A stretch of 7,687 nt of DNA, taken from positions 1 through 7,687 of the forward strand of contig CALAKO010000028.1 of NCBI GenBank assembly GCA_937922955.1. The letters run 5' to 3'. A program made the position numbers and the translations under genes. Positions 1-6,541 of this stretch are shown here, in pieces; position 1 is the stretch's first letter; every line of letters begins with the position of its first letter. Below the pieces are notes generated by a model that worked only from the letters and a program-made list of their open reading frames with translations, made no database searches and was not told the DNA's origin. Source of the stretch: an uncultured Peptococcaceae bacterium (GTDB taxonomy: Bacteria > Bacillota > Peptococcia > Peptococcales > Peptococcaceae).

Positions 1-1328
1 TGAATCCAGTTCAAAAGCTGCTCGCGCTCGTTCATTTCAGGATGCTCCAGCACCTGCATCAGCGCCCCATTCAGCATCTTGCCAATGGCGCGGCCCTGAA
101 GGCCCAGCGCTTTCATGTCTTCGCCGCCAACCGCCAAGGCTTTCACGCTGACGCAATCGCCGCGTGCCACGACCTCATCGATCACATCACGAATCCGTGT
201 AAATAAGTCGATCATTTCGGCTCGCTGATCGCCCAGATCGTGCGCCACCAAGTCCGCGATTTTCACTTTCACCAGGCGGCGTGTCTGCTGCTCGCCCAAG
301 TGCGCCAAAGACCGGCGCACATTCACCGGATCGGGCAAAAGAATGTCGTTGTGATGGGCGATGAGCTCGACCACATCCTTCCGCGTGGCGTTGTCGTACT
401 TGAGATCGCGCAGCACCCTGTTGGCAATCTTCGCCCCTTCCGCCGCGTGGTCGTCAAAGCGGTCGTACGACAGGCTGGCGTCCTTGTCCCACACGAACGG
501 CTTGCCAATGTCGTGCAGCAGCATGGTCAGGCGCAGCACCAAGTCGGGCTCAATGAGCCCCACCGACAGCAGCGAATGCTCGAACACATCGAGAAAATGA
601 TGGCCGCCGTGCTGATCAAAGCCAACGGTGTGGCACATCACAGGAATGATGTACGGATACATGCCCAGCGCGTACAGATCTTCCAGCCCTCTGGCTGGGT
701 GTTCGGCCAGGAGGATTTTGTTCAGTTCGACTTGAATGCGCTCTTTGGAAATGTACTGCAGCAGGTGGTTCAAGGCGGTCACGGCTTCATAGGTTGCCGG
801 GTCGTAGTCAAAATCGAGCGCCGTCGCAAAGCGCACCATGCGCAGCATGCGCAGGCCGTCTTCGTTGAAACGCTGCATCGGATCGCCAACCGCGCGCACC
901 AAGCGCCGCTGCAGGTCCTCTTTGCCGTTGAAGATGTCGATCAGCCCACGCTCCGGATGCCAGGCCATGGCGTTGATGGTAAAGTCGCGACGGCTCAAAT
1001 CTTCGGCCAGTTCTCGGGTAAACGCCACACTCTTGGGATGTCGATGATCCACGTATTCCCCATCGATGCGGAAGGTGGTCACCTCGTAGGCGCCGTCTTC
1101 GGCCAAAATCGTCAGCGTCCCATGCTGAATGCCGGTGGGAATGACGCGCTTATTGCTGAAAATCTCCAGCATTTCGTCCGCCTGTGCCGAGGTGCAGATG
1201 TCCCAGTCGCTGGGCCGCTTGCCCATCAGCGAGTCGCGCACACAGCCGCCGACAATGTAGGCTTCGTGGCCGTGCGCTTCCAGGCGTTTGATCAGCTCTT
1301 TGGCGCCTTGTGGAATGTGAATGTCCAT
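1..1328 (-). CDS. cca: CCA-adding tRNA nucleotidyltransferase with HD domain (3' end cut by window)
   Basis: Adds or repairs the 3'-terminal CCA of tRNAs in the cytoplasm, using CTP and ATP without a nucleic-acid template. 442 codons are visible from the ATG at 1328, with no stop before the window edge; family lengths of about 440-460 suggest only a few residues are missing. Class II polymerase-beta-type signatures appear in order: GG at residues 27-28 with RD at 31-32, the metal-binding DWD at 41-43 followed by ICTSA, RRDFTINAMA at 113-122, and the nucleotide-selecting EDGLR at 156-160 followed by RMVRF. An HD phosphohydrolase-type domain follows: H251, HD at 272-273 in LLHDIGK, HH at 325-326, and D359 or D364 as candidate last ligand. 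The start is supported by a GGTGAT ribosome site and sits 4 nt after the stop of the RluA-type gene. Related poly(A) polymerases share the fold, but an HD-fused enzyme in this setting is most likely CCA-adding. The function is family knowledge; the motifs are read directly. Confidence 0.93.
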   Translation of the reverse strand, partial: MDIHIPQGAKELIKRLEAHGHEAYIVGGCVRDSLMGKRPSDWDICTSAQADEMLEIFSNKRVIPTGIQHGTLTILAEDGAYEVTTFRIDGEYVDHRHPKSVAFTRELAEDLSRRDFTINAMAWHPERGLIDIFNGKEDLQRRLVRAVGDPMQRFNEDGLRMLRMVRFATALDFDYDPATYEAVTALNHLLQYISKERIQVELNKILLAEHPARGLEDLYALGMYPYIIPVMCHTVGFDQHGGHHFLDVFEHSLLSVGLIEPDLVLRLTMLLHDIGKPFVWDKDASLSYDRFDDHAAEGAKIANRVLRDLKYDNATRKDVVELIAHHNDILLPDPVNVRRSLAHLGEQQTRRLVKVKIADLVAHDLGDQRAEMIDLFTRIRDVIDEVVARGDCVSVKALAVGGEDMKALGLQGRAIGKMLNGALMQVLEHPEMNEREQLLNWI

Positions 1329-1331
1329 GGT

Positions 1332-1339
1332 ATCACCCC
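1332..1339 (-). promoter_or_regulatory. Ribosome binding site of cca, overlapping the preceding stop codon
   Basis: GGGGTGAT matches seven of eight bases of GAGGTGAT and ends 3 nt before the cca ATG at 1328. It includes the TGA stop of the RluA-type gene (1335-1333), so a ribosome terminating there sits on the cca initiation site, an arrangement suited to reinitiation. Confidence 0.65.
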
Positions 1340-2265
1340 ATTTCTGAATAATTTTTTTGAAACGCTTCTATATTAATCGCCTCTGGCTCGGCTCCATAAC
1401 GATGCATCGGCAGGAAATGCTGCATGTACCGCCCATCGCCAGGATGCTGGTAGCACAGTGCGGCCGCATGCAGCAGAGGACGGCCTGCAGCAATCGGCGG
1501 GCCGCCGTAGGTCACATCGCCCACCAGCGGATGGCCCTGATGCGCCAGATGCACCCGAATTTGATGCCGGCGCCCGGTGTCGATGCGCACCCAGCACGCC
1601 GTCGCGCGCAAAGCGTCCACATAAGCCAGCGGCTGGACCATGGTGCGGCACGCTTTGCCGCCCTGCCCCACATAAAACAGTGGACCAACGGCATGTCGTA
1701 AAGCCTCCGACGCGTCGCAGATGTCGCCGTTCAAATGCATTGGTGTCCGAAGCTGCCCAAAGGCAATACATTGGTAATATTTCTTGGCACGCTGACGGCT
1801 CAGCTGCCCGGCCGCAAAACTGTTCTTCGCCAGCAGGACCAGTCCCGTGGTGCCAATGTCCAGACGGCTGACTGGATGAAAAGTGTCGGCTTCGCCGTTT
1901 TTTGCCAGATGCGCCAGCACCGCACCGGCCAGCGAGCCGCGCTCGCCGCGCCGCCGTGGAAACATGGTCACGCCTGGCGGTTTGTCGACAACTAGTAGCA
2001 TATCGTCTTCATAGACAACCGTCAAGGGCAGGTCTTCGTGAATAATGTCGCTGCCTTCCAGTTCCGGCGCCATGATCAGCGACACGTCGTCGCCTTCATG
2101 AACCACATAGCGCACCGTGCGTCGTTCGCCATTCACCAGAATCCCTTCCGGATGCGCCTTGCAGCGCTTCATGAGACGTTTCGACACGTCCATCCTGCTG
2201 CTGATCACCTCGCGCAGCAGCCGTCCTTCGTCGCTTGCCTGAGCGGTGTAATGGATGCGCTTCAT
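1333..2265 (-). CDS. RluA-family RNA pseudouridine synthase with S4 domain
   Basis: Predicted to isomerise specific uridines to pseudouridine in rRNA or tRNA. The protein has 310 residues, a usual length for the RluD/YlyB type. An S4-like RNA-binding region occupies about residues 14-62 (RLLREVISSRMDVSKRLMKR, then ILVNGERR). The catalytic domain begins near VVYEDDMLLVVDKPPG (83-98). The catalytic motif is SRLDIGTTG (133-141), with D136 as the expected nucleophile. RRHQIRVHLAHQGHPLVGD (232-250) is the conserved C-terminal active-site segment. The family norm is HRLDxxTSG, so H is replaced by S and the TSG serine by T here. The ATG at 2265 overlaps the sbcC stop as ATGA and is preceded by GAGGTG at a 5-nt spacing. 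The target site cannot be told from sequence, since RluA, RluC, RluD and Firmicute paralogues overlap in motif content, so no gene symbol is given. The last eight codons are AT-rich and contain an A7 run. Confidence 0.92.
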   Translation of the reverse strand: MKRIHYTAQASDEGRLLREVISSRMDVSKRLMKRCKAHPEGILVNGERRTVRYVVHEGDDVSLIMAPELEGSDIIHEDLPLTVVYEDDMLLVVDKPPGVTMFPRRRGERGSLAGAVLAHLAKNGEADTFHPVSRLDIGTTGLVLLAKNSFAAGQLSRQRAKKYYQCIAFGQLRTPMHLNGDICDASEALRHAVGPLFYVGQGGKACRTMVQPLAYVDALRATACWVRIDTGRRHQIRVHLAHQGHPLVGDVTYGGPPIAAGRPLLHAAALCYQHPGDGRYMQHFLPMHRYGAEPEAINIEAFQKNYSEMG

Positions 2266-5200
2266 TCTCGCACCTCAAAATGGGCCTGGCTGCCATTGGC
2301 GCCGCTCTCCACAACAAGGTGCGCCGGAATGCGTTCTTTCAGTTCCGCCACATGGGAAATCACGCCAACCAAGCGGCCGCTGTTCTGCAGGTTCATCAAG
2401 GTTTCAACGGTGTCGTCCAGCGATTCCTCGTCCAAGGTGCCGAAGCCTTCGTCAATAAAGATGGTGGACAGCTCCACGCCGCCGCTTTCACTGGACACAA
2501 CGTCCGCCAGCCCCAGCGCCAGCGACAGGGACGCCTTGAAGCTTTCCCCGCCAGAGAGGGTCGATACGTCGCGCGCCCGGCCGGTGTATTGGTCCATAAC
2601 GGCCAAGTCCAGCCCAGCCTGACGCCGCGCATCGTACACCGTCTCTTTGCGTCGGAAGGAGTAGCGCCCGTGTGTCATGCGCGCCAACCGTGCGTTGGCG
2701 TGCTGCAGCATCTGTTCAAAATAATAGGCCTGCGCAAAGGTTTCGAGCTTCATGTTAAAGCGGTTTTTACCGTCGAGCACATCCCGCAGTTTGCCCAGAA
2801 GCGCGTAGTCCGCCTCCATTTTCTGGAACTCGTCGAAGAGCGCACGAATGGCCTCGATCAGCTTGCGGTTGGCCTCACACCTCGACTTGTGCGCCGCCAG
2901 GCGGTCGTTCGCCTCATTCAAGGCTTGCTCAACGGCCCGGCACTGGCTTTCGCTGGCGCTGAGATCGTGCAGGCTGCGGTCGTCTTTCAAGCGCTCGCTC
3001 AGATCGTCGTACAGGGTCTCGGCTCGTGTGCGCTGTTCCGCGTAGCGATCCAATTGCTGCTGCAGCGCCGTCCGCGCCGCAATGTCCGCTTTCGCGCTCG
3101 CATATGCCTCCGGCGACGCAAAGGCTGCGTTCCTCGCCTCTTCAAACAGGGCGAGATCCGCCGCATGCTGCTGCGTCAATTCCTGCAAACGGCGCTGTGC
3201 CTGATGAACCACTTCGTCCGTCTGCACCTGCGCCATCTGCGCGTCTTGCTGCGCCCGAGCCGCGCGCTCCAATTGAGCGGCCGCCTCTTGATGCGCCTGC
3301 TCAATCTGTGCGACCTGCGCCTCGAGGGCCTTCGGATTCACGTCGGCTGAAAAGCCATGCGTTTGTTCCATGTCTTCCACGTTGTGCTGATGGCTGTCGC
3401 ACAACGTCTGCCAATGGCTCTGGCTGGCAATCAGGCGAGTGTGCTCGTCCTTTTGCTGGTCGTGAGCCGCTTTTTTCGTCTCACGCTGAGCCTCGCTGTC
3501 GTTCAGCCGGCGAAGGCTCTCGTCGAGGCTGGTCAGCTGCGCCTGCAGCGCCTGGAACTGCGACTTATGGTCCACACCGCGCTCTTTCAGCGTCTGCGCA
3601 AAGGCCTCCACCTCGTCCATGGCCGTTAATGCAGGCACCTCGGCCTGCAGCTCGTTCCAAAATTCTGCCTGGTTTTTGTCCTGCTGCGCCAAGGCGGCCT
3701 GCACCGCCAGGTGTTTCTTTTGCGCCTCGTCGCGCTGGGCGAGGCAGTGTTCCTCTTCGTCCTGATGGTTCGAGGCTGCGGCTGGATTTGGATGATGCAG
3801 CGCGCCGCACACCGGACAAGGCTCGCCGTCGCTCAGCTCGTTCGCCAGCGTCGCTGCCAGCTGTCGGCGATTTTGGGCGCGTGCTTCCTGCAGCCGCTGT
3901 TCGGCCTGCTGAAAGATTTGCTCGGCGTCCTGAGCGTCCCTCGCCAGCTTTGCGCGATCCCGCTGGGCGTCCAAAACTTTTCTCGCCAGGGCATACTGAC
4001 GGCGCTCGTTCTCCAGCTGACGCCCTAATTTTTCACGGTCCAGCTGCAGACGATGCACCTCGTTCTGCAGGCGCGTTTTCTCCTGCACCTTCTGGTCGAG
4101 ATCGGCCAGTTCCTGCGCCGTCGCCGCCAGCGTTTTTTCCAGCGCCGCCAGCGTCTGCTGGACGTGTTTGGCGTTCTTCTGGGCCTCCGCTAAGTCCGCA
4201 CGCGCACGAACGTAATCCTTCATTTTCTCCAGCTTTTTCGTCAGGGCTGGCCACTCGTTGTACGCCTGATCGGCCGCCGCCTTCTCCTGTTCGGCTTTTT
4301 TATAGGCCGCTTCTGCCAGGGTCCGCTTCTGCGTCGCTGCCGCCTGGGCCTCCACCGCCTGCTGCAGGGTGTGCGTCTGCGCCTGCGTCGCCGCCGCGCT
4401 TTCCTGGACGCGCGCTTCTTTGTCCACAAGGCCGCGGGCACGATCCGCCGCCGCCAGGCGCGCTGCCAGCGCATCCATCGTCGGCTTCTCCGCCTGAAGA
4501 GCCTGCAGGGCCTGGCCAGCCTGCTGCCACTTTTCAACGTCGTCGTTGTGCTGTTTTTCCTGATTCAAACGCTGCACCGCCGCCTGATAGCGCGCGCTCT
4601 CATCCGCCACATTCTGCTGCAGCGCCGAAATGGCGCCTTCGTCGGCCTGCGCCAGCTGCTCCATCGTTTGCAGCGCCCGCTCGGACGGCTGATCGCCAAT
4701 GGTCAGCGGCTCCTCAAAACGCAGCATGGCCGCCTGAGAGCGGTAGGCCGTCTTCAAGTCGTTGTAGGCGCCTGTCACGTCGGCCACACGGCTTTTCAGC
4801 GATGTCAGCGCCAGATCGTAGAGGCTCGTGTCAAAAATATGGCGCAGGAGCTCGATTTTGTCCTTTGTGGTCGAGATCAAAAATTCCTGAAACGCCCCCT
4901 GTGGCAGCATCACGATCTTTTGAAACTGCTCGTCGTCGAGGCCGATCAGCTCGGTGATTTTTTTGTCCACGTCGCTGATGCGGCTCAGAGGCAGGAAGGC
5001 CTCGTGCCCCACGCATTCGAGCACCGCCTCCTGGCCAATTTCCCGCGTGCCTTCCCCGCGCTTTTTCGCCACGCGCTGCTTCGGCTGGCGATGGATCTTA
5101 TAGGTCTTGCCGCCAATATCAAAGGTGAAGTCCACGAACGTCACCGTGTCGTCGGTCGGTTTCAAAAAGTCGCAGCGCAGGCTGGCAGGGTCCATGCCGC

Positions 5201-5375
5201 GCTTGCTCAACTTGCCATAGAGCGCATACAATATCGCTTCAAAAATGGTGGTCTTGCCCGACCCCGTTGGCCCCGTGATGACAAACAAGCGCTGCGTGCC
5301 CAGGGCGTCAAAGGACAGGGTCGTTGTGCCTGCGTAAGGGCCAAACGCAGACAGCGTTAATTCAATGGGTCTCAT
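2262..5375 (-). CDS. sbcC: Nuclease SbcCD subunit C (Rad50/SMC-like ATPase)
   Basis: ATPase and DNA-tethering subunit of the SbcCD complex, the bacterial Mre11-Rad50, which opens hairpins and trims protein-blocked or broken DNA ends. The 1037 residues match the usual length of about 1040. The N-terminal ATPase lobe has Walker A GPTGSGKT at 35-42 and a Q-loop in VMLPQGAFQEFL (Q159). From about 190 to 880 the protein is rich in Ala, Gln, Glu and Lys, as expected for a long antiparallel coiled coil. At its centre is the zinc-hook CPVC (C520, C523) followed by GALHH, which lets two molecules dimerise through one metal ion. The C-terminal lobe has the ABC signature LSGGES from 940, Walker B IFIDE with D975 and E976, a D-loop TLDEESLD, and switch histidine H1008 in VISHV. 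All key ATPase residues are intact. The ATG overlaps the sbcD stop (ATGA) and has a strong AAGGAGG upstream, so the two subunits are probably made together. Confidence 0.97.
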   Translation of the reverse strand: MRPIELTLSAFGPYAGTTTLSFDALGTQRLFVITGPTGSGKTTIFEAILYALYGKLSKRGMDPASLRCDFLKPTDDTVTFVDFTFDIGGKTYKIHRQPKQRVAKKRGEGTREIGQEAVLECVGHEAFLPLSRISDVDKKITELIGLDDEQFQKIVMLPQGAFQEFLISTTKDKIELLRHIFDTSLYDLALTSLKSRVADVTGAYNDLKTAYRSQAAMLRFEEPLTIGDQPSERALQTMEQLAQADEGAISALQQNVADESARYQAAVQRLNQEKQHNDDVEKWQQAGQALQALQAEKPTMDALAARLAAADRARGLVDKEARVQESAAATQAQTHTLQQAVEAQAAATQKRTLAEAAYKKAEQEKAAADQAYNEWPALTKKLEKMKDYVRARADLAEAQKNAKHVQQTLAALEKTLAATAQELADLDQKVQEKTRLQNEVHRLQLDREKLGRQLENERRQYALARKVLDAQRDRAKLARDAQDAEQIFQQAEQRLQEARAQNRRQLAATLANELSDGEPCPVCGALHHPNPAAASNHQDEEEHCLAQRDEAQKKHLAVQAALAQQDKNQAEFWNELQAEVPALTAMDEVEAFAQTLKERGVDHKSQFQALQAQLTSLDESLRRLNDSEAQRETKKAAHDQQKDEHTRLIASQSHWQTLCDSHQHNVEDMEQTHGFSADVNPKALEAQVAQIEQAHQEAAAQLERAARAQQDAQMAQVQTDEVVHQAQRRLQELTQQHAADLALFEEARNAAFASPEAYASAKADIAARTALQQQLDRYAEQRTRAETLYDDLSERLKDDRSLHDLSASESQCRAVEQALNEANDRLAAHKSRCEANRKLIEAIRALFDEFQKMEADYALLGKLRDVLDGKNRFNMKLETFAQAYYFEQMLQHANARLARMTHGRYSFRRKETVYDARRQAGLDLAVMDQYTGRARDVSTLSGGESFKASLSLALGLADVVSSESGGVELSTIFIDEGFGTLDEESLDDTVETLMNLQNSGRLVGVISHVAELKERIPAHLVVESGANGSQAHFEVRE
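2271..2276 (-). promoter_or_regulatory. Ribosome binding site of the RluA-type gene, inside the sbcC 3' end
   Basis: GAGGTG sits 5 nt before the ATG at 2265, within the final codons of sbcC. It matches the GAGGTGATC part of the anti-Shine-Dalgarno complement and supports the annotated start. Confidence 0.75.
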
Positions 5376-6526
5376 ACGTCCTCCTTCTGCACCTCGTCAA
5401 ACACACTCTTCATCACCGCGCACAGTTCCTCACCAGGCGCTTCCTCCATGACCTGCTCATAAAACGCAGCAAACATGTCCAGCGGCGAGCGTTTCGTGCC
5501 TTCCGCCGCCTGCGGCAGCGGCTGGTCCAGCACCACCTCCGGCAGCGCCTGACGTTCCATGAGCATGATGTTTGGATAACATTGTTTCAGGCGCTGCATC
5601 GGCTCCAGAAGGCTGCCCGTGTCTTCCAGAACGACGCGCAGGTAATCATTCTGATGCACCCGCACACGTTCCGGCACGCTCAGCAGCTCGTCGAGCAGCC
5701 CTTTCACCGTCACCAGGCGGCGTGGGCCAACGAGCGGCAGCGGCTGAACGTCCAGCGCCCCGTCTTTGTCCAGGGTCACCGACAGCATGACCTTTTGCTG
5801 GTTTTCTTCCGAAAACGAATACTGCATCAAACTGCCTGCGTAACGAATGCGCGCGCTGCCTGCCCGCTGCGCCTGATGAAGATGCCCCAGCGCCACGTAA
5901 TCAAAGCCAGCCAGCGAGGCACTCTGCCAGTATTCCGTGCCGCCAATCGACAGCTCGCGCTCTGAGTCGCAGGTTTCAAGCGGCGCATCGCCAGTGACCA
6001 CTCCGTGAGCCACCAAGACCTGCCGCGCCGCCGGGGCCAGATCGGTGTGACGAAGCACCCAGTCCATGGCCTGCGGAAAATCCAGCTCTGCCGTTTCCGG
6101 CACCAGCGCGTGCAGCACCGCCAAGTCGGCGTACGCCATGAGGGTCACGTCCACCGGACCGTCGGCGTCGTACAGGCGCACCTTTGGCAGAGGCCAGGCA
6201 AAGCTGCCCACCAGATGCAGCCCCGCCTTCGCCTGAATGGCATTGGCAAAGCCCAGCCGCTCCCCGCCATCGTGGTTGCCGCCAATAGCCAGAATGGGCA
6301 CCTGCTGCTCCAAAACGACGCGGGAAACGAAGTCATCAAACAAGGCAACCGCTTCCACTGGCGGATTGCGGCGATCGTAAATGTCGCCGGCCAAAATCAA
6401 CGCATCCGGCTTCCCGGCCGCCAGATGCGCAACAATCTGATTCAAAAGAACACGCTGATCGTCAATCATGGAATAGCCGTTGACTTTTTTTCCAATGTGC
6501 AAATCAGCCAAATGGAAGAACTTCAT
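5372..6526 (-). CDS. sbcD: Nuclease SbcCD subunit D (Mre11-like exonuclease/endonuclease)
   Basis: Mn-dependent nuclease subunit of SbcCD: with ATP hydrolysis by SbcC it degrades double-stranded ends and nicks hairpins. From the ATG at 6526 it has 384 residues, normal for the family. The calcineurin-type phosphoesterase motifs are complete: DLH (D8, H10), GDIYDR with D48, GNHD with N84, H85 and D86, AHG with H174, and GHLH with H215 and H217. A capping region follows from about 265. The C-terminal helices include SPLDMFAAFYEQV from 347, a part of SbcD that in the family contacts the base of the SbcC coiled coil. A longer reading from a TTG at 6541 would place the AAGGAG ribosome site inside the coding sequence, so the ATG five nt after that site is preferred; MKFFHLADLHIG is also the typical family N-terminus. 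It begins 15 nt after the stop of the upstream DUF445-like gene and ends inside the sbcC start codon. Confidence 0.97.
   Translation of the reverse strand: MKFFHLADLHIGKKVNGYSMIDDQRVLLNQIVAHLAAGKPDALILAGDIYDRRNPPVEAVALFDDFVSRVVLEQQVPILAIGGNHDGGERLGFANAIQAKAGLHLVGSFAWPLPKVRLYDADGPVDVTLMAYADLAVLHALVPETAELDFPQAMDWVLRHTDLAPAARQVLVAHGVVTGDAPLETCDSERELSIGGTEYWQSASLAGFDYVALGHLHQAQRAGSARIRYAGSLMQYSFSEENQQKVMLSVTLDKDGALDVQPLPLVGPRRLVTVKGLLDELLSVPERVRVHQNDYLRVVLEDTGSLLEPMQRLKQCYPNIMLMERQALPEVVLDQPLPQAAEGTKRSPLDMFAAFYEQVMEEAPGEELCAVMKSVFDEVQKEDV
5380..5386 (-). promoter_or_regulatory. Ribosome binding site of sbcC, inside the sbcD 3' end
   Basis: AAGGAGG, with the 4-nt spacer ACGT before the ATG at 5375, lies within the last codons of sbcD (residues KED). 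A strong site plus the ATGA overlap suggests both coupling and efficient independent initiation, consistent with balanced subunit production. Confidence 0.8.
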
Positions 6527-6531
6527 AGAAA

Positions 6532-6537
6532 CTCCTT
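6532..6537 (-). promoter_or_regulatory. Ribosome binding site of sbcD
   Basis: AAGGAG is followed by the 5-nt spacer TTTCT and the ATG at 6526. It decides the sbcD start, because the alternative TTG at 6541 lies upstream of and reads through this site. Confidence 0.85.
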
Positions 6538-6541
6538 TCAA

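Noticed and set aside
1352..1358. T7 on the plus strand as a terminator tail for a plus-strand transcript
   Set aside because: No plus-strand gene and no convincing GC-rich stem immediately before it; the bases are coding A residues of the RluA-type gene on the minus strand.
240..1376. A 378-codon plus-strand open frame antisense to cca
   Set aside because: It is rich in His, Gln, Val and Arg with no recognisable motif, while the opposite strand encodes the full set of CCA-enzyme motifs. It is a shadow of codon bias.
2235..3350. Long plus-strand open frame opposite the C-terminal ATPase lobe of sbcC
   Set aside because: No family resemblance and no plausible ribosome site considered convincing; the minus strand holds the ABC signature and Walker B here.
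3026..4957. A 643-codon open frame on the plus strand, antisense to sbcC
   Set aside because: It reads as Pro/Ala/Arg/Ser-rich low-complexity protein without domains, as expected from the reverse of a GC-rich coding sequence. The minus-strand frame carries complete SbcC motifs.
4371..5360. Plus-strand open frame opposite the N-terminal part of sbcC
   Set aside because: Arg/Leu/His-rich shadow of the coding strand, which holds Walker A and the Q-loop.
6527..6541. TTG start giving five extra residues (MKGVS) to SbcD
   Set aside because: The extension would translate the AAGGAG ribosome site that serves the ATG at 6526, and known SbcD proteins begin at the equivalent of MKFFHLADLH.
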